Shown here: positions 23,961 through 32,961 of the stretch, one piece after another | Position numbering within the stretch: position 1 is the first letter of the stretch | Layout of the letters: each line of letters starts with the position of its first letter | Assembly (NCBI GenBank): GCA_948567375.1 | Contig: OX419757.1 | Location: 39,060,001-39,124,000, forward strand | Length of the DNA: 64,000 bases | Direction: 5' to 3' | From: Lunularia cruciata | Taxonomy: Eukaryota > Streptophyta > Marchantiopsida > Lunulariales > Lunulariaceae | Notes under the pieces: model-generated | The model's database searches: none | What the model was told of the DNA's origin: nothing | The model's input: only the letters and a program-made list of their open reading frames with translations | Translations under genes and position numbers: made by a program

Positions 23961-26909
23961 CTATATTTGTACACTATGCTTCAATTCAAACTTCTTAGCG
24001 AACGTACTCAACAGAAGATCTTGGCGAAACTTTTGATAATCTTCTAGACTTGACTTTGCCCATTCGCAGAAGGCTATGTCTGAAACCGTTAGTAATCTCA
24101 TTGGAAAGGGACCTTGCGGGGCCTTCTTCAAGTTTTCTAAATATTTATGCCGAGGAATGATCCGTTGTTCTAGAGACAAACTAAAGTAGGCTGGAAAGCT
24201 GGTAACTGTTTGCACGCCTCCATTCAGCTCCATTAAAAGATACTCATATTTCGGACGCAGGCAGCTGTCAATGGATAGTGAGAGGATCTGCAAACCAGAG
24301 CAAGAGGTGATAAGCTTATGGCATTCTCTGGATTGAAGACTACCATCGACATAATTAACCATAGACTGTGTGTGAGAGAGGGAAGCCAAACTTACCTGTG
24401 TTAATCTTGTAAGAACCTTCAAAATATCAGCGTCGTTCATGCCGAGGCTTCGTAGGTACTCAACACGCGGTCTGATACCGTCTTCGACACTGTAGTGAAG
24501 AAGCTGAGGATGCTTCGTAACCATCTTGGCAAGTGATTCTTTAGATAATTTCACCTCATTCAGGAAGTACTCTACTCTTGGTTTAAGGGAGTCCTCTATG
24601 CTCTGAGTCAAAATCTGAGGACTCCTAGACACTATTGTGCTCATATCCTGGGGCTTAATACCCACTGTTTTGAGTAAAAATTGTATTCTTGGTTTAATCG
24701 ACCTCTCCAAACTGCATTCAAGAAGACTGGGAGCTACAGTTATTATTCTACCAAGTTTCGAATCATCAAGACCTAGGCTTTTGAGGTACAGTACACGAGG
24801 TTTCATGGCTTGGTCTACTCTATACTCCAGAATTTGAGGATGTCTTACTATAAGTTTGGGCAAGTCCTCTGATTTCACTCCCAAGCTGAGAAGGTAATCC
24901 ACACGCCCTTTTACCACTTCCGCATTGGTTTGCAGGCACGCTTTATGCCGATCTACTATTCTCGTGAAATCCCCTTCTTGTATCCCCAGGGTGTGCAAAT
25001 ACTCTACCAGAAGTCGCCACTTCTCGTCTAAACCTAAACGTTTTGACATGCGTTTGAAGTCCATGCCTTCCACCCCTCCACCATCCTGTACAGAAAATAG
25101 AAAGTCAACTCAACATCAGCAAAGACTCCGCGAATAGAGCGCCAGTACCTGTAGGTCCAGAAACAGATTGCAATGACCCCAATTTACAGGTCTCTCTGAT
25201 AAGTCAGCCCCGGCTGAAGGGACAAACAATAAGAGAGAAGGAGTGAAGGCTGAGAGAATGGTCTCAATTTGACATGCTGGCAAAGTGCAAGTCCATACTC
25301 TGCTTTTACTACTCGGATGCTGACGTCTAGCAATATCCATCCGAGCTTCAGGTGACTCAATTGTATGAGACTCTCCGGCTGGTTTCAGCACTCGTCGATT
25401 CATTCGGGGCTCTCCTCTAGGCTTTGGTGCCTGCTTAGTCGTGGAAGCCTGTCCGGTCCCCTTCTGTGCTAGTCGCGCTATCTTCGCATTTGCCTCCAAT
25501 TTCTCTTGTGCCTTCTCCAGCTTTTCTTGAGCCTCTTCAAGCTTTTCCTGCGCAGCGTCCCTCAACTTTTGCCGCCTTATAATCTCGTAAGCTTTTTCCT
25601 CCCAGTCTTTTCTGGGTACGTACTCGCCCATCCCTACAGAAGGTGGTCCTCGAAGCTTTAAGGCCAACGAGGGTTTGATTTTGAGGGCTTCTTTGCTGCT
25701 AGATTTAATAGGTGCCGCGGTGTCCAGTAAAGCTTCCTCAGGTCCTCGTACTGATTGTGAAAGTTGGGAGCTCATTGCACCTACATTCTTCTTCGCTGCT
25801 GTCTTCGCAAGCTTCTTGAGTTTCCGCTGAGCCTTTCGTTCCATAGCTTCAGCCTCCAAGTCCTCTAATTCTCCTGCATGTATGTGGGTGTCCTGCAAAC
25901 AAACGCTTCAGTTCGAAGTTCCTTAACACAAAATTCAAGATAAGCGTCTCATACACAATTGGCAACACCTATTTCTCTACTCGGAAGATTGTCCATTGGT
26001 AGTACCTAGAACAATCATGACAGCACCCTGGCAGCCACGACCATAAATGCTAACATTACCACGCTTACGTACAAATTCCCCTAAGAGTACGGCGCGGAGG
26101 AAATAAGATTTTTTAATTTGGCATTATCTTCCCATTCAGTAGAAGAGACTGCAGACGAATATGAGTATTGGGTGTCCATTCGTAAATAAAGGGGGATCCA
26201 TACCACGAAGGGCAGAACTGAAGACCATATAAGTGTCGAATTCGGCTGGCTGTACCAGAACATATATTTTATTCTCATGAAGTATATGAAATAATTTAAT
26301 GGACGTGTAAATTTAACATGGACATATGGACTTCGAGGCAGCTCAAACAAAGCACTGTTGTGTCTCCAACACAACCCTACAGCGGCAATTCACACTGAGA
26401 ATTCATAAATTCTTATCAAACCTGACCTAGAAATTATACTATCAACCAAGTTCTCGCAGAAATGAGATTTCCAACTCCCTCGAACCAAAAGAAACACATT
26501 CGACAACCCCTATCTACTCTGCTCCTCCAACATACCTCTGTTTCAAAAACCCCAGAACGCAAAACCCAAGGACGAAAAACCTTACATAAGAGAGAGCGTC
26601 AAAGAGAAAATCATCCTCATCATCAAAGTCTTCAGCCGGGATCGGCTCCCCGAACCTCGACCGCCGATTACTCTTGCTAATCCTCGCATTAGAATGTTGC
26701 GCGGCAACAACGCATTGAGCTGCAGGGGTTGCGCCTTTCGCCGCTTTCACAGGAGCGACAGGCACACTCTGCGTCGTGGACTTCACCTTCTGAGAAGTCT
26801 GTGGCGCAACGGCGGGCACCTTCGGCTTCGCCACCCTTCCCCGGGCATGCCCACAGTCCCCATGGCTGCAAGAAATCGAAATCCATTGCCTTCCCACAGC
26901 GACAGCCAT
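23961..26909 (-). CDS. mTERF9: mTERF9-like chloroplast mTERF-domain protein, four exons
   Basis: Exons on the minus strand are 26,909-26,586, 25,892-25,188 (3' end uncertain), 25,085-24,396 and 24,287-23,961. All junctions are phase 0, giving about 681 residues. Exons 3-4 carry the mTERF repeats. Examples are LSLGVKSEDLPKLIVRHP, LKSLGLDDSKLGRIITVAP and MVTKHPQLLHYSVEDG, each a leucine-rich helical pair with a conserved Pro. The word VLTRLTQ/ILSLS and the ending RPKYEYL...KGPFP-like...FRQDLLL follow Arabidopsis mTERF9 closely. In Arabidopsis that protein acts in chloroplast nucleoids and supports plastid ribosome assembly and stress responses. Exon 1 is Ser/Ala/Thr-rich and basic, as in a transit peptide, and then has an acidic stretch (EDFDDEDDFLF) as in the homologue. 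I chose the ATG at 26,909 because the codon two triplets upstream is GTG. An alternative exon-2 donor at 25,148 would leave a 63-nt intron, which is too short for plants. Confidence 0.9.
24288..24395 (-). other. Stopless 108-nt in-frame intron of mTERF9
   Basis: Donor ACACAG/GTAAGTTTGG and acceptor TTTGCAG/ATCC on the minus strand. The family protein passes directly from TRLTQ to ILSLS, so the 36 intervening codons are intronic although open. Retention would insert them inside an mTERF repeat. Confidence 0.88.
25188..25892 (-). other. mTERF9 exon 2: N-terminal extension with a heptad coiled coil
   Basis: Exon 2 begins after TTTGTTTGCAG and encodes about 235 residues before the mTERF repeats. 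It has a Lys-rich start (RKAQRKLKKLAKTAAKK) and the word GEYVPRKDWEEKAYEI. It then has a run of near-identical heptads, AQEKLEE, AQEKLEK and AQEKLEA, predicted to be a coiled coil. By recollection the Arabidopsis protein has a much shorter linker here. The last 30-60 codons look less protein-like, so the true donor may be further upstream, for example after AGCAGA at 25,299. Confidence 0.6.
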
Positions 26910-27368
26910 CGCCACAATGAAACTTTACGACATTTGCTTGCGTTCTAAAGCACGAGGGCAGCTCCTCAAGTTGCGAACACGAACGGCACGTCTTCCCGAT
27001 CGCAAGTTTAAGCGATAGAATAACCGCGAGTTCGAGATGGAATCACCAACTTTGCTAAGTTTACTTCCCTCAAGTGGGGACCAGCGAGACTGGTATCCCG
27101 AATAAGACGGGATAAGACCATTAACTAAAGGTCTACGACCTAAACTAATATCAATAATCCGTCGGCTCTCTCTATCTTCCCTAGGTTCATGAATCATGAC
27201 ATCAGCCCTGTACTTCTGGAGCAAATGCGCCTGCATTGAAGGAGATTTGTGCACATGCGGGGAAATGCGCTTTCATGGCCCTTAGATCTTTCATCTACAT
27301 TTTGATCCGATCTCATTTTCAGCGACGACAAAGAATAATGATATCGAATGCATTGGGTTTATGGGAAA
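26910..27368 (-). other. Upstream region of mTERF9
   Basis: It probably contains the mTERF9 promoter and 5' untranslated region on the minus strand. Frames present show no family features and no clear TATA box was identified. Confidence 0.4.
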
Positions 27369-27413
27369 GGACGACCGCGTAGAAAAAATGAAGGACGGGA
27401 AGTCCCCATCAAG
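27369..27413 (+). repeat. 45-bp island-edge motif, copy 2
   Basis: It matches 17,778-17,822 in the same orientation with three substitutions. The core ACCGCGTAGAAAAAATGAAGG is shared exactly with the inverted copy at 30,859-30,879. Confidence 0.8.
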
Positions 27414-28639
27414 TAGGAGCAGATTGGCTTACCTTTATATCTCTACAAGATCCACTTTATCTAAAAGCTTACTTTCTTGTAGTATGTTGATAGATTGTTC
27501 TCTTTTGTTTCATCAAAATGCTTCTCTTTTGTTTCATCTATGATTGTTTTATCATCAAAATGGCATCCAAGTCATCCCGTATCTATGACTGACTATTATA
27601 ACGTTGCTATGGACATTTCGTGGTACGCCGATATGGAGATTATCGGGTTACAGCTCCAGAGTGATAAAGATTGAGAATCATAGAGCATGATCATTCTTGG
27701 TTGAGGACCCCGGGGTTATAAGAATAAGATACAGGTTGTAAGAATAATATGCAACTCTTTATACCGTGTCTTCCTACGGAATCTGAAGTTGTCAGACTTG
27801 CAAGGAAAGAATAAACATGCACCTCAGTCAAAAGAGGTACTCTCCAAATGCATTTCTTCAACAGTGTGAAATCTCGAAGCTTGTGATGCATAAAACCACA
27901 GAATGCTTCAGCCCGTGAGAAGTTTCGTGATGTCTGTCTCCCTGATCTGCTGTTTGAAAAGCTCGTCACGAGCTAAAATGAGAAGATGATTACCAGCTTG
28001 TTAGACTTCCCCAAACCGTGTAGAAAGTAACGCAACCTGTTGTGCTGCCGGCGATAGCTATCGTATCATCTCGCGTCTGCCGAGAGACGATCCTCGTGGA
28101 TAATTGCCTTTCGAGCGATAGACCCTCGTATCGCTCGAAAGGCAATTATCCTAACCTCGTTGGAGTACCAACGCCTCAGTAACTACGATGGGACCAGAAA
28201 TAAATAGGAAGCGCCTACTTTCATTCGTTTCTAACTTGATAATTGCACTTGTATACGATTTACTTCGAGAAAGATTGATGATACTAGCAGGGTAAGTCGT
28301 TGGATCCTAAACAAAGCACAGTTAAAATACCCACAAGAAGTACATCACCCGGTCAGTAGCCCTGGAGAAATTAGTCTTGTCTCCACTAATTTCTGCTAGC
28401 TTCACTACAAGAAGGTGCAGAGATTGCCGCCGAACTATGTGAACGAGCGTTTCTCCTTAGTAGAAGTGTTGGCTCTTAATTGTATCAATGATAGTGCAGA
28501 CTCAACAAATTATCGCTCAGTTGCCGAATATTATGATTCTATCAGATTGAACCATGCAGTAGTCCATGAGTAATAGTGTGTGGACCGAGCAGCGCAGTCA
28601 AAATTCACTAAACAGGACCAGAGGAAGTAAATCAGCTTG
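27414..28639. other. Non-coding stretch with a tRNA-like hairpin
   Basis: No protein gene was recognised. Its main feature is the inverted repeat at 28,098-28,151. Confidence 0.45.
28098..28175 (-). repeat. tRNA-like 5' half with a 23-bp perfect fold-back
   Basis: Arms 28,098-28,120 and 28,129-28,151 are perfect reverse complements (23 bp), with loop GACCCTCG. Read on the minus strand from 28,175, the sequence resembles a tRNA-Gly 5' half: a GGCGTTGG start, CTCCAACGAGG, then GGTTAGGATAATTGCC, the D-arm/anticodon-arm words of the tRNA-Gly at 31,002-31,073. The segment ATTGC-CTTTCGA-GCGAT would form an anticodon arm with triplet TTC. No T-arm follows. Instead the arm is copied back inverted. 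This is not a functional tRNA gene. Confidence 0.65.
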
Positions 28640-28712
28640 TGGAGATGCGGGGTATCGATCCCCGTGCCTCTCGCATGCTAAGCGAGCGCTCTACCATCTG
28701 AGCTACATCCCC
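28640..28712 (-). tRNA. tRNA-Ala (anticodon AGC)
   Basis: A 73-nt cloverleaf on the minus strand starting GGGGATGTAGCTCAGATGG. The acceptor stem GGGGATG pairs with CATCTCC and includes the G3:U70 pair that marks alanine tRNAs. The anticodon is AGC in loop TTAGCAT. The T-loop word is GATCGATAC and the discriminator base is A. There is no CCA in the DNA, as expected for a nuclear gene. The internal A box (TAGCTCAGATGG) and B box (GGATCGATACC) look intact. I see no run of four T within about 40 nt downstream, so the Pol III terminator is unclear. Confidence 0.96.
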
Positions 28713-29378
28713 GGCTGCATCCGACCTTGGATCAAACCATAATGTTAGAACGCCAAGTCTGACAACGTGTTCAGATTACACTTTTACGCAACTTGTCCGA
28801 GTAAAAGGAGAGACGCCATGATCAAGATGAACACACCTGTCAGGACCTCGAATCACAGTACTGGACATTAAGTTGCACTCTTACGCATTTGCAGGATTGA
28901 CAACTGCGGCTGGTAACGAAATACTGTTAGTCGCACTATTACATCTACTTGTTCGTGACATTGAAACTATCGTCTATACCTGTTGTTCTCGTATCCGCAT
29001 CACCCGCTGCATGTAATGGCCATGTGGATCGAAGAATTCGAAAGGAGGCCAGGCATGCGGAACGAAAACTCTTATAAGCAGGCATACCCGCAAGCTCCTT
29101 CATGGTCAGTAGTAGACACAAGCTTTAAGCAACTCAAGAAGCTTTTACATCTCTTTGCCACTCATTACAGGAGGAGACACGTACTCCATGAAGCATGAAT
29201 CTGCCCTCTGGTGCCGTATGGTTTTCTATAAACGCCGAAGCGCATCTAAGAAGTATAACGTGCACGAAAAGAACCCAACAAGCTCAGGATGACCCGTGGG
29301 AACCAAGACGTCCCCAAGGTTCCAAAATGTTGTCTCACGGACGTGTTTCCAACAAAGGACTGGAAGTTTGTCTCTGGC

Positions 29379-29450
29379 TATCAGAGCGAGGTTTCGATCC
29401 TCGGACCTGTGGGTTATGGGCCCACCACGCTTCCGCTGCGCCACTCTGAT
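29379..29450 (-). tRNA. Initiator tRNA-Met (anticodon CAT)
   Basis: A 72-nt cloverleaf on the minus strand. It has the initiator hallmarks: an A1:U72 end pair (ATCAGAG pairing CTCTGAT), three G:C pairs under the loop (GTGGG-CCCATAA-CCCAC), C33 and T-loop AUCGAAA. The rest matches the usual plant initiator, except that the T-stem reads CGAGG/CCTCG instead of CCAGG/CCTGG. This is a paired swap at 50:64. Position 64 is the ribosyl-phosphate site of plant and fungal initiators. The 3' end of this tRNA class is complementary to the primer-binding site of the Ty3 element at 57,514. No T-run terminator is evident. Confidence 0.93.
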
Positions 29451-30858
29451 GGATGGCATGCAAGATGTCAAGGCCCATATACAACATCAAGACATCCTCA
29501 CATACGCACCATTTCATTGAGTGGCCAACTACTACGTTGGTGCAAGAAAGCAATCCAAGGGTTCTAAACGCTCTTTCTCGTGTGTCCAGACTGCCGTCGA
29601 ACTTCAACAACATCAAATCATACCTCGAATTCAACCCTTTCTATCCTAGACGGTGCGCGACCAAATTGAAAGCCAGGCACGTATAACTCGCTGACATCCG
29701 AACTTAGGCAAAGTTGCTAACCAATCACTCAAGAAGAAAGAGCAAGCCGGTTGTACTTAGCAACCGCTTTTTACACCACTGTTGGTTATTTCTACAACGA
29801 ATCAATGAAAGACACTCCACCTAAGGTGCTAATTCACAGAAAGACACGCACCTCATTTATTGTGGAGTCCATTTCACCTGTAGAACACTCTTAACTACTT
29901 CTTCCTCTTTGCTTTTACTTTTGGGAAAAGCTTGAGAAAGATAAAGTTACAAGACGGCCAAAACGCAAAGTACAAAGAGGCACTCCAAGGCAAATGACCG
30001 AGAGACCCAGACTGGCAAAAACCGAGAAATACCTGGAAATAGCTAGCAATGACGTGCTAGGCAATCACTAGCAAGCCATGACCATTGAAATGAGTGATTA
30101 TGAAAACCCCGACGAGAAAGACGAGAGAGATGGGTAAATGGTTATTATAGCCGGGAGAGGGCCTGAAGGTAAGGAGGATGCAAAACAGAGGAAGAAAAGA
30201 CAGCGTCAGTAGAATGAAAAAGAACCCCACGAAATTCCGGGAACACGGATGAATACATATGGCAGGTCGGCCATCTGACATAAAGCCGAAGGAAAGGAAA
30301 AGACAGGAAGTAAACCGAAAACATAAACGGCTTACCGGAACGAAATGAAACATAAACGGCTTACCGGAACGGATGGAAAGACATAAACAAAAGAGAAGTG
30401 AAAAGACAATGACTTGCAGTCAAGAATTGAAATCAATGATGGCGCACTAAGAAGAGTAACTTTCAATTCAGAGGATGAGTACATTCTGTAAACTCAACCC
30501 CAGGACCATCGATACCTTCCCTATCAAGTAGGGAAGATATAAGATTATTTGTTTATCTAACAAGAGGATTTACAATTCCAGATGATCTGTAGGCAGTGTG
30601 GCTGCAGTGATTGAATACTTTATTATCCTATGCAAACTTGCAGAGCGTCGACTGGTGATATTTACATCGAACGAACCTCTCAAACATTATAGAACCACTT
30701 ACGTCCCCGTTACCCTTGTTATCCAACAAGGATAGACCCTTTGGGACCACGTCAAAAATATACAGCTCACAATGAACACTTCCCGGTCTCTTAGCACCCT
30801 CAATTGCATGGCCGTCAGAATGATGGCGGAAAGATGAGGCTATTTCAGCCAGTAATAG
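29451..30858. other. Non-coding stretch between tRNA genes
   Basis: Frames on both strands lack family features. A short tandem repeat containing ACATAAACGGCTTACCGGAA occurs at 30,321 and 30,350, with a partial third copy at 30,381 (period 29-31). Confidence 0.45.
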
Positions 30859-30879
30859 CCTTCATTTTTTCTACGCGGT
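30859..30879 (-). repeat. 21-bp core of the island-edge motif, inverted copy
   Basis: The reverse complement of this stretch is identical to the core at 27,375-27,395. Flanks do not match well, so only the core is shared. Confidence 0.75.
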
Positions 30880-31001
30880 TGTCTTTCACGAATTTCAGCC
30901 AGAAATTGAGAGAAATGATAAAAAGGCTCGTGTGGCCACTTCTCTCCACATCGGAGTGCGGCATCGCAGGAAGATACCCAACCAATTCTCGTCATAGCCC
31001 C

Positions 31002-31073
31002 TGCGCCTGCCGGGAGTCAAACCCGGGTATGTAGCTTGGAAGGCAATTATCCTAACCGTTGGACTACAAACGC
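31002..31073 (-). pseudogene. Decayed tRNA-Gly (TCC)
   Basis: It reads GCGTTTGTAGTCCAACGG and then TTAGGATAATTGCCTTCCAA on the minus strand, as in plant tRNA-Gly-UCC. The anticodon stem is broken, since ATTGC faces GCTAC with two mismatches. The invariant T-loop C56 is T (GGTTTGAC). The acceptor has two G:U pairs from C-to-T changes. Several differences look like methyl-CpG decay. I expect it to be non-functional. Confidence 0.8.
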
Positions 31074-31776
31074 TCTTGTTCATCGTATTCAAAATAGCAA
31101 ATAACGCCGAGTTTGAATTCGAACGTACTTTGGACTACGGGCGATATGTGGAGTCACAACGCATGATGTGCGTTGCCAACCTCCGTGCATGGATCGGCAG
31201 CGAAAACACCAGCGTTAGAGGGTAGTAATGAATCAGGAGATGGAGGAAACGTAGAAAGAGCTATTTTTGAAGTCAGAACATTGCTTGCTCCATTCAGCCT
31301 CAATGCGACAGCGTTTCACATTGAGCGTGATAAAAGTTACCAGCGTGCCAGGAGAGGTCATAAGAGCTTACCTGCGTCTCCGAGGCGAAGAATCGCAAAG
31401 CAAAGAATTGTAGTAACTGGAGAAGTTCCCGACTCCTTCAACGTTGGAGACGGACCAAAGTGAAACCGCATGTTCTTGTGATGGTCAGGGGTACGAGACA
31501 GGGTGAGAGGCATCATGCAAACCCATAAACCGGTAATGAAATTCTCTTGTGCACTATAAGTTATCACCATTAGTTGTCACAACGGTGCCAGTTTGTCCCG
31601 TATTGTAATTGATTCATGTCAGCTAGGATGCAAGAGTGGAACGATCATGATAATGCTGGAGCATATGTCTGAAGAAGAAACTTGAGCTCCCTCAAAATGA
31701 CTGCGCTGAAATCTTGGTAATGCTAGTGGAGCACCTGTCTGAAGAAGTAACCTGAATCTTCCTCCAAATGACTGCT
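31074..31776. other. Non-coding stretch with a diverged tandem duplication
   Basis: Around 31,650-31,785 a unit of about 65-70 bp occurs twice. It contains TAATGCT, GGAGCA, TGTCTGAAGAAG, 'cctcaaaatgactgc' and CTTG. The second copy runs into the hairpin at 31,777. No family was recognised. Confidence 0.5.
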
Positions 31777-31807
31777 CTAAACTCTTGACCGTGAGGCAAG
31801 AGTTTAG
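31777..31807. other. Perfect 11-bp hairpin
   Basis: CTAAACTCTTG and CAAGAGTTTAG with loop ACCGTGAGG. It sits at the end of the diverged duplication. Confidence 0.7.
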
Positions 31808-32573
31808 ATCCATGTCTAAATAAGTCTATGATCGCCTAGGAAATTTGAGGGGCAATTGCCGTCAGGACCCCGTGAGTGTTGAGAAGGAGAAGAAACGAGG
31901 ACGCAAAAGAAATTTCCGCTTCCGAGCGACCGTTTGCTGACAATCGCCTTCTCCAACAACTCTGAAACTCTCAGCCTGGAATCCGAAATCTGTTCACACA
32001 GGCTTTCAAGCCGCTGCAGACTGCAATAGAGAATTTCCCAGACCAGCGAGGAGCAGCTGCAGGAGATCGTTAGGGTCAGAGAACGCCCGCCAGGTTCTCT
32101 GTAGTCCAATCTTCACCTCCTCTTGAGATAACAGTACGGTACACCTCTTCCATTGGCTCCTCCCACTGACAGTATCAGAACCATCACCTCTTCAAATCTC
32201 ACCAAATTTATGCCGCCGTCACAAAACCTTCAAGAAATTGGTCTTATGAACTTTAAACTGCTGTACTCGATCTCCGTATACAGTATGCTATACATGTTGC
32301 TCGTTTCTCCGATACAGTGTTATTTGACAAAGACAAGCAACAGTACCCTCGGACGGACGACTACAAGAGACCTATCGTTAGTTGAAGTGAGAAAATGCGA
32401 CCACGTAGACTACACGAGGGAAAGACCGTACAAGGGAGGGGAAAAAAAAAGGTAAAAAAAAGTTACGTCCATATAGGTTCGATACAAGAAATCTTAGCTA
32501 CACAAGTGGTAAGGTCTTCAATGCCGCGAGCATCCGAGAAAACATCACCTAATGTGATTGTTTTACTCCGCAT
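31808..32573. other. Right edge of the gene island, possible decayed exon
   Basis: On the minus strand from about 32,150 to 31,920 protein-like stretches occur in three frames in turn: MEEVYRTVISRGGEDW, then SDPNDLLQLLLAGLGNSLLQ, then RLESLCEQISDSRLRVSELL. Two small frameshifts would join them. I recognise no family, and chance is possible. Confidence 0.3.
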
Positions 32574-32961
32574 AACACCACCAGCCAATATTCATGTACA
32601 ATGTACACATTTTGTTTAAAATATATTACAATGTATACATGTTATTTAAAATATATTACAAAATATGAGATGTATAACACCAACCAATACTCTATGTGGA
32701 GCAATGTACACATGTTATTTAAAATATATTACAAAGTATGAGATATATAACACCAACCAATACTCTGTGTAGAGTGATGTACACATGTTATTTAAAATAT
32801 ATTACAAAGTATAAGATATATAACACCAACCAATATTGTGTGTAGAGTGATGTACACATCTTATTTAAAATATATTACAAAGTATGAGATGTATAACACC
32901 AACCAATACTCTATGTAGAGCGATGTACACCTGTTGTTTAAAATATATTACAAAGTATGAG
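32574..32961. repeat. 73-bp tandem repeat array, about five copies
   Basis: Units start at AACACC positions 32,574, 32,676, 32,749, 32,822 and 32,895, so the last four periods are exactly 73 bp. The first unit is 102 bp because 29 bp containing 'tttaaaatatattaca' are duplicated within it. Copies differ by a few bases. The array ends where the left LINE copy begins. Confidence 0.93.

Noticed and set aside
23961-25073. Reading mTERF9 as a single 370-codon exon
   Set aside because: It includes a 108-nt intron at TRLTQ/ILSLS and lacks exons 1-2.
30057-30353. 98-codon Phe/Leu-rich minus-strand frame
   Set aside because: It is opposite a purine-rich stretch with no conservation signal and no splice context.
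32574-32961. CRISPR-like spaced repeats
   Set aside because: The units are contiguous 73-bp tandem repeats without unique spacers, in a plant nuclear context.
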